64,000 nucleotides of DNA, taken from contig NZ_AP024828.1 in assembly GCF_019668465.1 (NCBI RefSeq), forward strand, positions 2,418,001 to 2,482,000, given 5' to 3'. This stretch comes from Mycobacterium senriense (GTDB taxonomy: Bacteria; Actinomycetota; Actinomycetes; Mycobacteriales; Mycobacteriaceae). Below are positions 47,736 through 60,370 of this stretch, in pieces. The notes below the pieces were generated by a model. It had not been told where the DNA came from and made no database searches. It worked only from the letters and a program-made list of their open reading frames with translations. How positions within the stretch are numbered: position 1 is the stretch's first letter; each line of letters begins with the position of its first letter. The position numbers and the translations under genes are program-made.

Positions 47736-48338
47736 ATGGCGTTGCCGGATACCGCGATGCGCGCGCCGCGGGTGTTCGATCAGGAGCGCGTCGAGGCCGC
47801 GGTCCGCGAATTGCTGCACGCGATCGGCGAAGACCCCGACCGGGATGGCCTGCGGGAAACGCCGGCGCGCGTCGCGCGCGCCTATCGCGAGATGTTCGCC
47901 GGGCTCTACACCGATCCCGACAGCGTGCTGAACACCATGTTCGACGAGGACCACGACGAGCTGGTGCTGGTCAAGGAAATTCCGCTGTATTCCACGTGTG
48001 AGCACCACCTGGTGGCGTTCCACGGCGTGGCCCACGTGGGTTACATCCCGGGCAACGACGGCCGGGTCACCGGCCTGTCCAAGATCGCCCGGCTGGTCGA
48101 CCTCTATTCCAAGCGGCCCCAGGTGCAGGAGCGGCTCACCAGTCAGATCGCCGACGCCCTGGTGAAAAAGCTCAACCCGCGCGGCGTAATGGTCGTGGTG
48201 GAGGCCGAGCACCTGTGCATGGCGATGCGCGGCGTCCGCAAGCCCGGCGCCGTCACCACCACCTCGGCCGTGCGCGGCCTGTTCAAGACCAACGCTGCTT
48301 CTCGAGCCGAGGCGCTCGACCTAATCCTGCGTAAGTGA
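47736..48338 (+). CDS. folE: GTP cyclohydrolase I
   Basis: 200 residues, start preceded by ACGGAGGATTCG. Zinc ligands are in [21 protein letters not shown] (Cys and His) and in the late cysteine of [20 protein letters not shown] to dihydroneopterin triphosphate, the first folate step. The stop overlaps the GTG start of folP (48335-48338). First gene of folE-folP-folB-folK, as in Rv3609c-Rv3606c. Confidence 0.97.
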   Translation: MALPDTAMRAPRVFDQERVEAAVRELLHAIGEDPDRDGLRETPARVARAYREMFAGLYTDPDSVLNTMFDEDHDELVLVKEIPLYSTCEHHLVAFHGVAHVGYIPGNDGRVTGLSKIARLVDLYSKRPQVQERLTSQIADALVKKLNPRGVMVVVEAEHLCMAMRGVRKPGAVTTTSAVRGLFKTNAASRAEALDLILRK

Positions 48339-49186
48339 GTCTGGCGCCTGTGCAGGTAATGGGAGTTCTGAACGTCACTGACGATTCGTTCTCCGACGGC
48401 GGCCGCTATCTCGACCCCGACAAGGCCGTGGCGCAGGGTTTGGCCCTGGTTGCCGACGGCGCCGACATCGTCGACGTCGGGGGGGAGTCGACCCGGCCCG
48501 GCGCCACCCGGATCGATCCTCACGTCGAGACATCCCGGGTCGTCCCCGTCGTCAAAGAACTTGCAGCACAGGGCATCACCGTCAGCATCGACACCATGCA
48601 CGCCGATGTCGCGCGGGCGGCGTTGTGCGCGGGAGCGCGGATCGTCAACGACGTGTCCGGCGGCCGCGCCGATCCCGGGATGGCGCCGCTGCTGGCCGAC
48701 GCGAAAGTGCCCTGGGTACTGATGCATTGGCGTTCGGTGTCGGCCGAACGGCCGCACACGGCGCCGCACTACCGCGACGTGGTCGCCGAGGTCCGCGACG
48801 AACTGCTGGCCAGCGTCGACGCCGCGGTGTCCGCCGGTGTCGACCCCGGCAAGCTGATGATCGATCCCGGACTGGGATTCGCCAAGACGGGACAACACAA
48901 TTGGGCGCTGCTGCACGCCCTGCCGCAATTGGTCGCCTCCGGCATCCCGGTGCTCCTGGGTGCATCACGCAAACGGTTCCTCGGTACGTTGTTGGCCGGG
49001 GCCGACGGCTCGCCGCGACCGCCCGATGGGCGTGAGACGGCCACCGCGGTGGTGTCCGCGCTGGCCGCACTGCACGGGGCCTGGGGGGTGCGTGTGCACG
49101 ATGTGCGGGCCACGGTCGACGCCCTCAAGGTCGTGGCGGCCTGGACCGACGGGTCGCACACGGAACTGGCTGGAGACAATGGCTGA
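48335..49186 (+). CDS. folP1: Dihydropteroate synthase
   Basis: 283 residues from GTG 48335 ([22 protein letters not shown]). TIM-barrel with the phosphate/pterin sites [14 protein letters not shown] near 50-64 and [12 protein letters not shown] near 210; these are the sites where sulfonamide resistance arises in other bacteria. Condenses pABA with hydroxymethyl-dihydropterin diphosphate. Overlaps folE (4 bp) and folB (8 bp). Confidence 0.97.
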   Translation: MSLAPVQVMGVLNVTDDSFSDGGRYLDPDKAVAQGLALVADGADIVDVGGESTRPGATRIDPHVETSRVVPVVKELAAQGITVSIDTMHADVARAALCAGARIVNDVSGGRADPGMAPLLADAKVPWVLMHWRSVSAERPHTAPHYRDVVAEVRDELLASVDAAVSAGVDPGKLMIDPGLGFAKTGQHNWALLHALPQLVASGIPVLLGASRKRFLGTLLAGADGSPRPPDGRETATAVVSALAALHGAWGVRVHDVRATVDALKVVAAWTDGSHTELAGDNG

Positions 49187-49583
49187 TCGAATCGAGTTGC
49201 GCGGATTGAAGGTTCGCGGACAACACGGGGTTTTCGACCACGAGCGCGCCAACGGGCAGGACTTCGTCGTCGACATCACGGTGTGGATCGACCTTGACGG
49301 CGCCGCCGCCAGCGACGAACTGGCCGACACCTACGACTACGGCGCGCTGGCCCAATTGGCCGCCGACGTGGTGGCCGGCCCCGCGCGCAATCTGATCGAA
49401 ACCGTCGGGGCCCAGATCGCCGACCAGGTGATGGACGACGAACGCGTGCACGCCGTCGAGGTGGTGGTGCACAAGCCGCAGGCCCCGATCCCGCAGCAGT
49501 TCGCCGACGTCGCGGTGGTGGTGCGACGGTCGCGCCGCGGCGGCCGCGGGTCGGTGGTCCCGGCGGGCGGGTCGTCGGTATGA
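49179..49583 (+). CDS. folB: Dihydroneopterin aldolase
   Basis: 134 residues from ATG 49179, inside the end of folP1. [30 protein letters not shown] is the family N-terminus; the conserved Glu/Tyr region is [16 protein letters not shown], and the late lysine is in [11 protein letters not shown]. Converts dihydroneopterin to the 6-hydroxymethyl compound used by FolK. Stop overlaps the folK start (ATGA). Confidence 0.95.
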   Translation: MADRIELRGLKVRGQHGVFDHERANGQDFVVDITVWIDLDGAAASDELADTYDYGALAQLAADVVAGPARNLIETVGAQIADQVMDDERVHAVEVVVHKPQAPIPQQFADVAVVVRRSRRGGRGSVVPAGGSSV

Positions 49584-50128
49584 CGCGCGTCGTGCTGTCC
49601 ATCGGCTCCAACCTGGGTGACCGGCTGGCGCGGTTGCAGTCGGTCGTCGACGGGCTCGGGGAGAAGGTGCTCGCCGTGTCGCCGGTGTACGAGACCGACC
49701 CCTGGGGGCGGGTGGACCAGGCGCCGTTTCTCAATGCGGTGCTGATCGCCGACGACCCGGCCTGCGACGGGCAGGGCTGGCTGCGGCGGGCGCAGGAGTT
49801 CGAGCGGGCGGCGGGCCGCGTGCGCGGCGAACGCTGGGGCCCGCGCACCCTCGACGTCGACCTGATCGCCTGCTACGGCCCGACCGAGGTGATCTCCCGG
49901 GAGAACAACCTGACCTTGCCGCATCCGCTGGCCCACCTGCGGGCGTTCGTGCTCATCCCATGGCTGGATGTCGACCCGGACGCGCAGCTGACGCTGGCCG
50001 ACGGGCCGCAGCCGGCCGCCGGCCTGCTGGCCCAGCTGGAAGCGGCCGACCGGGACGGCGTGCGCCCGACCGGCCTGACGCTTCGGCCGAACGGAAAGCG
50101 GCCGGGCGATCAGGGGCCCACGGCCTGA
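49580..50128 (+). CDS. folK: 2-amino-4-hydroxy-6-hydroxymethyldihydropteridine diphosphokinase
   Basis: 182 residues. [21 protein letters not shown] at the N-terminus and the HPPK signature [17 protein letters not shown] (Asp pair for Mg-ATP) are clear; [17 protein letters not shown] is the substrate loop. Transfers pyrophosphate from ATP to the pterin. The TGA shares one base with the ATG of the next gene (TGATG). Confidence 0.95.
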   Translation: MTRVVLSIGSNLGDRLARLQSVVDGLGEKVLAVSPVYETDPWGRVDQAPFLNAVLIADDPACDGQGWLRRAQEFERAAGRVRGERWGPRTLDVDLIACYGPTEVISRENNLTLPHPLAHLRAFVLIPWLDVDPDAQLTLADGPQPAAGLLAQLEAADRDGVRPTGLTLRPNGKRPGDQGPTA

Positions 50129-50604
50129 TGGGACCCACCCGCAAGCGTGACCTCACCGCCGCGGTGGTGGGCGCCGCCTTTGTGGGATATCTGCTGGTCA
50201 AGGGCCTCTACCGGTGGTTTCCGCCGATCACCGTGTGGACCGGCCTGTCGCTGCTGGCGGTGGCCGTCGTCGAGGCGCTGTGGGCGCGCTACGTGCGGGC
50301 CAGGATCAGCGAGGGCGAGATCGGGTCCGGTCCGGGCTGGCTGCACCCGCTTGCGGTGGCGCGCAGCCTGATGGTCGCCAAGGCCTCGGCCTGGGTGGGT
50401 GCGGTGATGCTGGGCTGGTGGGTCGGCATCCTGGTGTACTTTTTGCCGCGCAAGTCCTGGTTGCGGGCCGCCGCCGAGGACACCTCGGGGACCGTGGTCG
50501 CGGCCGTCAGCGCGTTGGCGCTGCTGATTGCCGCGCTGTGGCTGCAACATTGCTGCAAATCACCGCCGGATCAGACTGAGCACGGCGAGGGTGCGGAAAC
50601 CTAG
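50128..50604 (+). CDS. DUF3180 small membrane protein (Rv3605c-like)
   Basis: 158 residues from ATG 50128. Four helices (LTAAVVGAAFVGYLLVKGLY, VWTGLSLLAVAVVEALWARY, VGAVMLGWWVGILVYFL and a C-terminal one around AAVSALALLIAALWLQH). It has a conserved mid-loop (EGEIGSGPGWLHPLAVARSLMVAKASAWVG). A DUF3180 member, always beside folK in actinobacteria; function unknown. TGATG junction with folK. Confidence 0.85.
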   Translation: MGPTRKRDLTAAVVGAAFVGYLLVKGLYRWFPPITVWTGLSLLAVAVVEALWARYVRARISEGEIGSGPGWLHPLAVARSLMVAKASAWVGAVMLGWWVGILVYFLPRKSWLRAAAEDTSGTVVAAVSALALLIAALWLQHCCKSPPDQTEHGEGAET

Positions 50605-50730
50605 CCCGGCGCCGCGATTGCCGGCCGCCGGCGGGGGATCACCTTCGCTGGCGACGCCACCGGTAACCCGCGCGAGAATCGCCGGAGCCGCGCGACACGC
50701 GGATTGACCTCCCGCAGGTACTCTCAGGCC

Positions 50731-52202
50731 ATGACCGTTCTGTCCCGCGGCGCCCGGGTGCGGCGCGGCGGCCGCAGGCCGGGGTGGGTGCTCTTGACAG
50801 CGTTGCTGGTCCTCGCGATCGGGGCCAGTTCCGCGCTGGTTTTCACCAATCGGGTGGAACTCCTCAAGCTCGCTGTGATCCTGGCGCTGTGGGCCGCAGT
50901 CGCCGGCGCCTTCGTTTCCGTGCTCTATCGGCGCCAAAGCGACGCCGATCAGTCCCGCGTCCGCGACCTCAAGCTCGTCTACGACCTGCAGCTGGACCGC
51001 GAGATCTCGGCCCGGCGTGAATACGAGCTGACCGTCGAGTCCCAGCTGCGCCGCGAGCTGGCCTCCGAGCTGCGCGCCCAGGCCGCCGACGATCTGGCCG
51101 AGTTGCGCGCGGAACTTTCCGCCCTGCGGACCAGCCTGGAAATCCTGTTCGACACCGACCTCGCGCACCGCCCGGCCCTCGGCGGCACCCCCGAGGCCGA
51201 GCCGCAACCGGAGCGCGCCTACAGCGAGTGGGAACGCAACGGCGAGAACCCCCGCGACACCCCGGTCGATTGGGTGGCCAGCGACCGGGTGACGTCGGTG
51301 CCGCAGGACAACGCCGGCCGGGCCGACGACGCCATCATCGACGTGCCCGAGGAGCCGCTGATCCCGCCCCGTCAGCAGCCGCCGTCCCGGCGGGAGCGGG
51401 TTCGTCACCAGTACGAACCGGACCCGGCGTACGCCGAAGAGCCCGCCTACGCCGAAGAGCCCGCATACGCCGAGGAGTCGCCGTATGCGGGACCGGCCGA
51501 GCCGCGCTTCGAGTCCCGTCACCAACCGTCGCCGGCGCCCGCGGCCCAGTTCCAGCCGGAGCCGCAGCCGGAGCCCGCACCGCGGTCCGAGCCGGAGCCG
51601 GCGGAGGATCCGCAGCGACAGCCCGGGGGGCAGTGGCCGGGGCAGGGTTGGCAGCCGACCGCGGCGGAAGGCCAGTGGTTGCCGCCCGGCGCCCCGGGCA
51701 GCAATTGGGCCGGCACCGATTCGTCCGCGGAATCGGCCGGTGGCCGGCGGCGTGCCCGGCATTCGGGCGTCGACGAGGCCTGGGACGGCCTGCCCGTCGA
51801 GCCGGTGCCGCCACCGCCGTACGGCGATTCCGGTCGCCGGGCACGGTCGCGCCACTCGGCCGAGTACCGCGACTACGGGGTGCGCAACTTCTCGCCCAAT
51901 AACGAGCCGCCGGCCGGGCTGCCACCCGCCGCCGGGCCGCCCCCCGCCGGCCGCCGCGGCGCCGCCGCCCCCCGCCACCCCCGATGCACCCGGGCCCGTC
52001 CGCCGGCGCGCCGCCGCCACCACGCCTGGCGCCGCCGCCCGCCCCCGAGCAGGCGCCACGGCACGGCGGTGACGCGGAGCAAGATGACCCCGGCGGCACG
52101 GCAGAAGGCACCTCCACGGGCGGCCAGTCGGTGGCCGACCTGCTGGCCCGCCTGCAGGTGCAGCCCTCCGAGGGCGGCCGGCGCCGCCGCCGCGAAGGCT
52201 GA
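50731..52202 (+). CDS. Frameshifted DUF6779-type membrane protein with Pro-rich tail (Rv3604c-like)
   Basis: From ATG 50731 (MTVLSRGARVRRGGRRPGW): two helices (VLLTALLVLAIGASSALVF, LLKLAVILALWAAVAGAFVSVL) and a conserved coiled region (VRDLKLVYDLQLDREISARREYELTVESQLRREL), then a Pro/Glu/Arg-rich tail including three 6-residue AYAEEP-type repeats. Near 51950-51985 the frame is lost: in the original frame the tail becomes a meaningless basic stretch ending at 52254. Another frame from about 51984 to 52202 restores SVADLLARLQVQPSEGGRRRRRE, the conserved C-terminus. So an indel in the C/G-rich tract splits the gene; sequencing error or true frameshift cannot be decided here. Confidence 0.8.
51427..51480 (+). 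repeat. Three 18-bp tandem repeats in the Rv3604c-like gene
   Basis: Three consecutive units of 18 bp (51427-51444, 51445-51462, 51463-51480) encode AYAEEP, AYAEEP and AYAEES. The third unit has diverged by a few bases. This is a likely site of copy-number variation. Confidence 0.85.
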
Positions 52203-52316
52203 GCTGGGAGCTTCCTCACATTGGGTAATGCCTGGTAATCGACTACAGTCGTAGTGACCGAACGGTACCCACGAAGTGGGACCGGAACGAAACAAGTATC
52301 TGTGAGGTCGTCTGCG

Positions 52317-53228
52317 ATGGTGCAGTTCGACGGTCTGCGCCCCGCTCGGCTCAAGGTGGGAATCATCTCGGCCGGCCGGGTCGGCACCGCCCTGGGTGTC
52401 GCGCTGGAGCGCGCGGACCACGTCGTGGTGGCGTGTAGCGCCATCTCCCATGCGTCGCGGCAGCGCGCGCAACGCCGGCTGCCCGATACGCCGGTGGCGA
52501 CGCCGCCGGATGTGGCGGCCGGTGCCGAGCTGTTGCTGCTCGCGGTTCCCGACAGCGAACTCGCCGGCCTGGTGTCCGGGCTGGCCGCTACGTCGGCGGT
52601 GCGGCCCGGAACCATCGTGGTCCACACGTCGGGCGCCAACGGGATCGGCATTCTCGACCCGCTGGCCCAGAACGGCTGCATCCCGCTGGCGATTCACCCG
52701 GCGATGACGTTCACCGGGTCCGACGAGGACATCGGCCGGCTATCGGATTCCTGCTTCGGCGTCACCGCCGCCGACGAAATCGGGTACGCGATCGGGCAAT
52801 CGCTGGTCCTGGAGATGGGCGGCGAACCGTTCTGCGTCGCCGAGGACGCCCGCGTGCTCTACCACGCCGCGCTGGCCCACGCAGGCAACCACATCGTGAC
52901 CGTGCTCGCCGACGCGCTCGATGCGTTGCGCGCCGCGCTGCGCGGCAGCGAACTGCTCGGCCAACAATCCGTCGACGACCAGCCGGGCGGCATCGCCGAA
53001 CGGATCATCGGGCCGCTGGCCAGGGCCGCGCTGGAGAACACCCTGCAGCGCGGGCAGGCCGCGCTCACCGGTCCGGTCGCGCGCGGCGACGCGGCCGCGG
53101 TCGCCGGGCATCTGGCCGCGCTGGGTCAGGTCGGCCCGGAGTTGGCGCAGGCGTACCGGGTGAACGCCCTGCGGACCGCCCAGCGCGCGCACGCCCCCCA
53201 GGAAGTCGTGGAGGTGCTGGCGCCATGA
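52317..53228 (+). CDS. Rossmann-like plus DUF2520 protein (Rv3603c-like)
   Basis: 303 residues from ATG 52317 ([20 protein letters not shown]), matching the M. tuberculosis length. N-terminal Rossmann fold [23 protein letters not shown], then a helical DUF2520 domain (LIGQ..., [48 protein letters not shown]). The layout resembles ketopantoate reductases and is often annotated as such, but activity has not been shown. Its stop overlaps panC (ATGA), so it may belong to pantothenate synthesis. Confidence 0.85.
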   Translation: MVQFDGLRPARLKVGIISAGRVGTALGVALERADHVVVACSAISHASRQRAQRRLPDTPVATPPDVAAGAELLLLAVPDSELAGLVSGLAATSAVRPGTIVVHTSGANGIGILDPLAQNGCIPLAIHPAMTFTGSDEDIGRLSDSCFGVTAADEIGYAIGQSLVLEMGGEPFCVAEDARVLYHAALAHAGNHIVTVLADALDALRAALRGSELLGQQSVDDQPGGIAERIIGPLARAALENTLQRGQAALTGPVARGDAAAVAGHLAALGQVGPELAQAYRVNALRTAQRAHAPQEVVEVLAP

Positions 53229-54163
53229 GACCCGGCAAGCCACCGGCCTTCACGGCGGGCGACCTCAACGTCTACTCCGCCCCGCGCGATGTTGCCGACG
53301 TCAGCCGCGCCCTGCGCCACACCGGGCGCCGGGTGATGCTGGTGCCCACCATGGGCGCACTGCACGACGGGCACCTGGCGTTGGTGCGCGCGGCCAAGCG
53401 GGTGCCCGGCGCGGTGGTGGTGGTATCGATCTTCGTCAACCCGCTGCAGTTCGGCGCCGGTGAGGACCTCGACGCCTACCCGCGGACCCTGGACGACGAC
53501 GTCGCCCTGCTGCGCTCCGAGGGCGTCGAGATCGTCTTCACCCCAACGGCCGCCGCAATGTATCCCGACGGTTTGCGCACCACCGTGCAGCCGGGGCCGC
53601 TGGCCGCCGAGCTGGAGGGCGCCGTCCGGCCGACCCATTTCGCCGGCATGCTCACCGTCGTGTGCAAGCTGCTGCAGATCGTGCGCCCGGACCGGATCTT
53701 CTTCGGCGAGAAGGATTATCAGCAGCTGGTGATGGTCCGCCAGATGGTCGCCGACCTCAACATCGACGCGCAAGTGATCGGAGTGCCGACGGTCCGGGAA
53801 TCCGACGGCCTGGCGATGTCGTCGCGCAACCGCTACCTGGACCCCACGCAACGCGAACTGGCCGTGACACTTTCGGCCGCACTGACGGCCGGCGCGCACG
53901 CCGCGCACCACGGCGGCACGGCTGCGCTGGCCGCGGCGCGCGCGGTGCTCGACGCCGTGCCCGACCTCACCGTCGACTACCTCGAGTTGCGTGACGCCGG
54001 GCTCGGCCCGGCGCCCGCCCACGGTTCGGCCCGGCTGCTGGTCGCGGCCCGGCTTGGCACCACCAGGCTGCTGGACAACATCGAAATTCAGATCGAAACA
54101 CCCGCCGGCACCGGTGGGCCGGACGGACACCACGAATACGCCCAATCACGTTGGAGGAATTGA
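53225..54163 (+). CDS. panC: Pantothenate synthetase
   Basis: 312 residues. HIGH-like ATP site as [17 protein letters not shown] near 46; [21 protein letters not shown] near 160, and SSRNRYL near 198 (KMSKS-like) are the family motifs. Joins pantoate and beta-alanine with ATP to make pantothenate. Overlaps its neighbours (4 bp before, 1 bp with panD). Confidence 0.97.
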   Translation: MRPGKPPAFTAGDLNVYSAPRDVADVSRALRHTGRRVMLVPTMGALHDGHLALVRAAKRVPGAVVVVSIFVNPLQFGAGEDLDAYPRTLDDDVALLRSEGVEIVFTPTAAAMYPDGLRTTVQPGPLAAELEGAVRPTHFAGMLTVVCKLLQIVRPDRIFFGEKDYQQLVMVRQMVADLNIDAQVIGVPTVRESDGLAMSSRNRYLDPTQRELAVTLSAALTAGAHAAHHGGTAALAAARAVLDAVPDLTVDYLELRDAGLGPAPAHGSARLLVAARLGTTRLLDNIEIQIETPAGTGGPDGHHEYAQSRWRN

Positions 54164-54582
54164 TGTTACGGACGATGCTGAGGTCAAAGATCCACCGCGC
54201 CACCGTCACGCAGGCCGACCTGCACTACGTCGGCTCGGTGACCATCGACGCCGATCTGATGGACGCCGCGGACCTGCTCGAGGGCGAACAGGTCACCATC
54301 GTCGACATCGACAACGGCGCCCGGCTGGTCACCTACGCGATCACCGGCGAGCGCGGCAGCGGTGTGATCGGAATCAACGGTGCGGCAGCACATCTCGTCC
54401 ACCCGGGTGACCTGGTGATCCTGATCGCCTACGGGACCATGGAAGAGGCGGAGGCGCGGGCATACCAGCCGCGGGTCGTCTTCGTCGACGCCGACAACAA
54501 GCCGATCGACCTCGGCCACGATCCGGCATTCGTGCCCGCCGACGCGGCCGAACTGCTGGATCCCCGGATCGTTGCGCGGTAG
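54163..54582 (+). CDS. panD: Aspartate 1-decarboxylase proenzyme
   Basis: 139 residues from ATG 54163, with GGAGGA (54153-54158) five bases upstream; the reading frame extends four codons earlier. Self-processing site is Gly24-Ser25 in [10 protein letters not shown], giving the pyruvoyl group. [21 protein letters not shown] holds the active-site residues. Supplies beta-alanine for PanC. The start is in a TGATG overlap with panC. Confidence 0.97.
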   Translation: MLRTMLRSKIHRATVTQADLHYVGSVTIDADLMDAADLLEGEQVTIVDIDNGARLVTYAITGERGSGVIGINGAAAHLVHPGDLVILIAYGTMEEAEARAYQPRVVFVDADNKPIDLGHDPAFVPADAAELLDPRIVAR

Positions 54583-54584
54583 CC

Positions 54585-55400
54585 GTGCTGCTCGCGATCG
54601 ACGTCCGTAACACCCACACCGTCGTCGGGCTGATATCGGGATCCAAGGAGCACGCAAACGTCGTGCAGCAGTGGCGGATTCGCACCGAAGCGGAGATCAC
54701 CGCCGACGAATTGGCGCTGACCATCGACGGCCTCATCGGCGACGACTCCGAACGGCTCACCGGCGCCGCGGCGCTGTCCACCGTCCCCTCCGTGCTGCAC
54801 GAGGTGCGGCTGATGCTCGACCAGTACTGGCCCTCGGTGCCCCACGTGCTGATCGAGCCCGGGGTGCGCACCGGCATCCCGCTGCTGGTCGACAACCCCA
54901 AGGAAGTGGGCGCGGACCGAATCGTCAACTGTCTGGCGGCCTTCCATCGGTTCAACGGCCCCGCCATCGTCATCGACTTCGGTTCCTCGATCTGCGTGGA
55001 CGTGGTGTCGGCCAAGGGCGAATTCCTCGGCGGTGCGATCGCGCCCGGATTGCAGGTGTCCTCCGACGCCGCAGCGGCCCGCTCGGCCGCGCTGCGCCGG
55101 GTGGAGCTGACCCGCCCGCGTTCGGTGGTCGGCAAGAACACCGTCGAGTGCATGCAGGCGGGCGCGGTGTTCGGTTTCGCCGGGCTGGTCGACGGCTTAG
55201 TCGGGCGCATCCGCGAGGACGTGGACGGCTTTGCCGGCGACGACGTCGCGATCGTCGCCACCGGCCACACCGCGCCGCTGTTGCTGCCCGAGCTGCAGAC
55301 CGTCAGCCATTACGACCAGCACCTGACCCTGCACGGGCTGCGGCTGATCTTCGAACGCAACCGCGACGCCCAGCGCGGCCGGCTGAAGACGGCGCGCTGA
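54585..55400 (+). CDS. coaX: Type III pantothenate kinase
   Basis: 271 residues from GTG 54585. [15 protein letters not shown] is the N-terminal ATP site, [24 protein letters not shown] and [29 protein letters not shown] are the conserved acetate-kinase-superfamily segments. Phosphorylates pantothenate at the start of CoA synthesis; in M. tuberculosis the active enzyme is CoaA, so CoaX here may be non-essential. Follows panD by 2 bp. Confidence 0.94.
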   Translation: MLLAIDVRNTHTVVGLISGSKEHANVVQQWRIRTEAEITADELALTIDGLIGDDSERLTGAAALSTVPSVLHEVRLMLDQYWPSVPHVLIEPGVRTGIPLLVDNPKEVGADRIVNCLAAFHRFNGPAIVIDFGSSICVDVVSAKGEFLGGAIAPGLQVSSDAAAARSAALRRVELTRPRSVVGKNTVECMQAGAVFGFAGLVDGLVGRIREDVDGFAGDDVAIVATGHTAPLLLPELQTVSHYDQHLTLHGLRLIFERNRDAQRGRLKTAR

Positions 55401-55478
55401 CACACCGGCCTCGCGCCGCACCGCGCGGGCAAAGCCGTCGGCGTGGCCTCAAAGCCCAGTCCTTTAAGCTGGCACGTC

Positions 55479-56975
55479 GTGAGTGCCGACGATCTGGATA
55501 TCCCCGAGCAGTACCGAATCCGCCGCGATAAGCGCGCTCGGCTGCTCGCCGAGGGGCACGACCCATACCCGGTCGCCGTCCAACGCACCCACACGCTGGC
55601 CCAGGTCCGTGCCGCCCATCCCGATCTGCCGGTCGACACCGCCACCGACGACCTCGTCGGCGTCGCCGGCCGGGTGATCTTCGCCCGCAACTCCGGCAAA
55701 CTCTGCTTCGCCACCCTGCAGGAGGGTGATGGCACCAGCCTGCAGGTGATGATCAGCCTCGACAAGGTGGGCCGGGAATCCCTCGACGCGTGGAAGGCCG
55801 ACGTCGACCTCGGCGACATCGTCTACGTGCACGGCAACGTGATCAGCTCGCGGCGCGGCGAATTGTCCGTGCTGGCCGACTCCTGGCAGATGGCGTCCAA
55901 GTCCCTGCGTCCGCTGCCCGTCGCGCACAAGGACATGAGCGAAGAGGCGCGGGTGCGGCAGCGCTATGTCGACCTGATCGTTAGGCCGCAGGCGCGCACC
56001 GTGGCCCGGCAGCGGATCGCCGTCGTCCGCGCCATCCGCAACGCATTGGAACGGCGCGGGTTTCTCGAAGTCGAAACCCCAATGTTGCAGACGCTGGCCG
56101 GTGGCGCGGCCGCGCGGCCGTTCAGCACACATTCCAATGCACTGGACATCGATCTCTACTTGAGGATCGCACCGGAACTGTTCCTCAAGCGGTGCGTCGT
56201 CGGTGGTTTCGACCGGGTTTTCGAACTAAATCGAGTGTTCCGAAACGAAGGTGCGGATTCCACCCATTCTCCGGAATTTTCCATGCTGGAGACCTACCAG
56301 GCGTACGGAACCTATGACGATTCGGCAGTAGTGACGCGTGAGCTTATTCAAGAGGTGGCCGACGAGGCGATCGGAACCCGACAACTACCACTGCCCGACG
56401 GCAGTGTCTACGACATAGACGGGGAATGGGCTTCGATACAAATGTACCCGTCACTGTCGTCGGCACTCGGTGAAGAGATCATCCCTGAGACGTCTGCCGA
56501 ACAACTGCTCGCAATCGCCGATCGGCTCGGCGTCGAGATTCCCGCTGACCGGGGCTATGGTCACGGAAAAATCGTCGAGGAACTGTGGGAGCACACGGTG
56601 GGAAACTCGCTTGTCGCTCCCACGTTCGTAAGAGATTTTCCGGTCGAGACAACGCCTTTGACGCGTCAGCACCGCAGCATTGCGGGTGTCACCGAGAAGT
56701 GGGACCTGTATGTGCGTGGTGTCGAACTCGCCACCGGGTATTCCGAATTGAATGATCCCGTGGTGCAGCGCGAGAGGTTTGCCGCGCAAGCGCGTGCCGC
56801 CGCCGCGGGCGACGACGAAGCTATGGTGCTCGATGAGGATTTTCTTGCCGCACTCGAGTATGCGATGCCCCCATGCACCGGAACGGGAATGGGTATCGAC
56901 AGGTTGTTGATGACATTGACCGGTCTGTCAATTCGAGAGACAGTTTTGTTCCCGATTGTTCGGCCGCAGTCGTAG
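55479..56975 (+). CDS. lysS: Lysyl-tRNA synthetase, class II
   Basis: 498 residues from GTG 55479 ([22 protein letters not shown]). OB-fold anticodon domain to about residue 170, then the class II core: motif 2 [21 protein letters not shown] and motif 3 [24 protein letters not shown]. Essential. From about codon 225 the G+C content falls (28 of 60 bases at 56221-56280, against 41 of 60 at 55801-55860) with A/T-ending codons not used in the first half, while the protein remains fully conserved, suggesting replacement by recombination. Stop at TAG 56973. Confidence 0.96.
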   Translation: MSADDLDIPEQYRIRRDKRARLLAEGHDPYPVAVQRTHTLAQVRAAHPDLPVDTATDDLVGVAGRVIFARNSGKLCFATLQEGDGTSLQVMISLDKVGRESLDAWKADVDLGDIVYVHGNVISSRRGELSVLADSWQMASKSLRPLPVAHKDMSEEARVRQRYVDLIVRPQARTVARQRIAVVRAIRNALERRGFLEVETPMLQTLAGGAAARPFSTHSNALDIDLYLRIAPELFLKRCVVGGFDRVFELNRVFRNEGADSTHSPEFSMLETYQAYGTYDDSAVVTRELIQEVADEAIGTRQLPLPDGSVYDIDGEWASIQMYPSLSSALGEEIIPETSAEQLLAIADRLGVEIPADRGYGHGKIVEELWEHTVGNSLVAPTFVRDFPVETTPLTRQHRSIAGVTEKWDLYVRGVELATGYSELNDPVVQRERFAAQARAAAAGDDEAMVLDEDFLAALEYAMPPCTGTGMGIDRLLMTLTGLSIRETVLFPIVRPQS

Positions 56976-56991
56976 TTGAAAGATTTCAACT
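56974..56991. promoter_or_regulatory. 18-bp palindrome upstream of lsr2
   Basis: AGTTGAAA-GA-TTTCAACT, two 8-bp arms with a 2-bp centre. It starts at the lysS stop codon and ends just upstream of the lsr2 promoter candidate (TATGCT at 57015-57020, poor -35 near 56993). A two-base loop would make a poor terminator, so it reads more like an operator for a dimeric regulator. Confidence 0.5.
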
Positions 56992-57102
56992 GTGCGACTT
57001 CCGTACAGATTGAGTATGCTTCGCTGTTATGGCAGATTGGTGACCGGGGAGGTCCGACAATCTGCTCAGTAACCGCTCAGGACGAAATGCGAGGGTAAGC
57101 GA

Positions 57103-57441
57103 ATGGCAAAAAAAGTGACCGTCACCTTGGTCGATGATTTCGACGGTGCCGGCGCGGCCGACGAAACGGTGGAATTCGGGCTTGACGGGGTGACGTACGA
57201 GATTGATCTTTCGTCCAAGAATGCCGCGAAACTGCGCGGGGATCTGAAGCAATGGGTGGAGGCCGGTCGCCGCGTCGGCGGCCGTCGCCGTGGGCGTTCC
57301 GGCACGGGCCGCGGCCGTGGCGCGATCGATCGTGAGCAGAGCGCGGCCATCCGCGAATGGGCCCGCCGTAACGGGCACAACGTGTCGACCCGTGGCCGCA
57401 TCCCGGCCGACGTGATCGACGCATTCCACGCGGCCACCTAG
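57103..57441 (+). CDS. lsr2: Nucleoid-associated protein Lsr2
   Basis: 112 residues, the exact family length. N-terminal dimerisation/oligomerisation domain ([33 protein letters not shown]), a basic RGR-containing linker, and the C-terminal AT-hook-like DNA-binding region with RGR in STRGRIP (about 97-99) and WARRNG. An H-NS-like silencer of A+T-rich and acquired DNA. Strong terminator follows. Confidence 0.97.
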   Translation: MAKKVTVTLVDDFDGAGAADETVEFGLDGVTYEIDLSSKNAAKLRGDLKQWVEAGRRVGGRRRGRSGTGRGRGAIDREQSAAIREWARRNGHNVSTRGRIPADVIDAFHAAT

Positions 57442-57449
57442 CAGTCCTC

Positions 57450-57486
57450 AAACCGGCGTCCGGGCTCCAAGCCCGGGCGCCGGTTT
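57450..57486 (+). terminator. Intrinsic hairpin after lsr2
   Basis: AAACCGGCG (57450-57458) pairs with CGCCGGTTT (57478-57486), extended by CCGGGC/GCCCGG (57460-57465 / 57471-57476) around a five-base loop TCCAA. The downstream T-run is weak (TTTGTCGTTTC), so termination strength is uncertain. Confidence 0.8.
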
Positions 57487-57490
57487 GTCG

Positions 57491-57507
57491 TTTCGCTGGG
57501 CGCGAAA
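57491..57507. promoter_or_regulatory. ClgR-like operator candidate upstream of clpC1
   Basis: TTTCGC-TGGGC-GCGAAA, a perfect inverted repeat with a five-base spacer, contains the CGC-N5-GCG core of ClgR sites. ClgR activates clp genes in mycobacteria and relatives. It lies 258 bp before the clpC1 start, which is far, so a long leader or a second promoter would be required. Confidence 0.5.
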
Positions 57508-57764
57508 CAATCGCCTGGCGGTTCGCGGAAACGAAATGGAAGTCCACGACGTTTCTTCAGTTATGGCGCGCAACGCCGCTGGCAGCGGCGGGTGAGATTT
57601 GCCCGGAAACACCGAGCGGGTCCGTAGCGAAGAAGGCACGACAAGGTTAGGCCCGCTGGCAAGCCGACCATTACAGTGGAGACAGGTACGCGATTCCGGC
57701 CACAGGGGACCGGCACTGGGCCGCCAACAGGTTTGTACCGATGTGAGGGAGAGCAGGTAACCCG
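57508..57764. other. clpC1 leader and promoter region
   Basis: The interval between lsr2 and clpC1 (323 bp with the two sites above) contains no credible ORF. A -10-like TACAGT at 57672-57677 has only a poor -35 partner. A GAGGGAGAG Shine-Dalgarno-like stretch precedes the clpC1 ATG. Confidence 0.4.
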
Positions 57765-60311
<2,547 letters not shown>

Positions 60312-60320
60312 CGACCAACG

Positions 60321-60361
60321 GAAAACGGGCGGTAGTCGATCTCGGACTACCGCCCGTTTTC
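60321..60361 (+). terminator. Intrinsic terminator after clpC1
   Basis: A 17-bp perfect stem (60321-60337 with 60345-60361) with loop GATCTCG; the descending arm ends in CCCGTTTTC, providing a short U-run. It insulates clpC1 from the cobalamin riboswitch transcript that follows. Confidence 0.88.
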
Positions 60362-60370
60362 GCTGCCCCC

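Noticed and set aside
51940..52000. Programmed ribosomal frameshifting to explain the Rv3604c-like gene
   Set aside because: No slippery heptamer followed by a stable pseudoknot could be recognised, and low-complexity C/G runs make an indel or sequencing error more likely.
53126..54145. 339-residue minus-strand frame over panC
   Set aside because: Shadow of panC; no start signal or motif.
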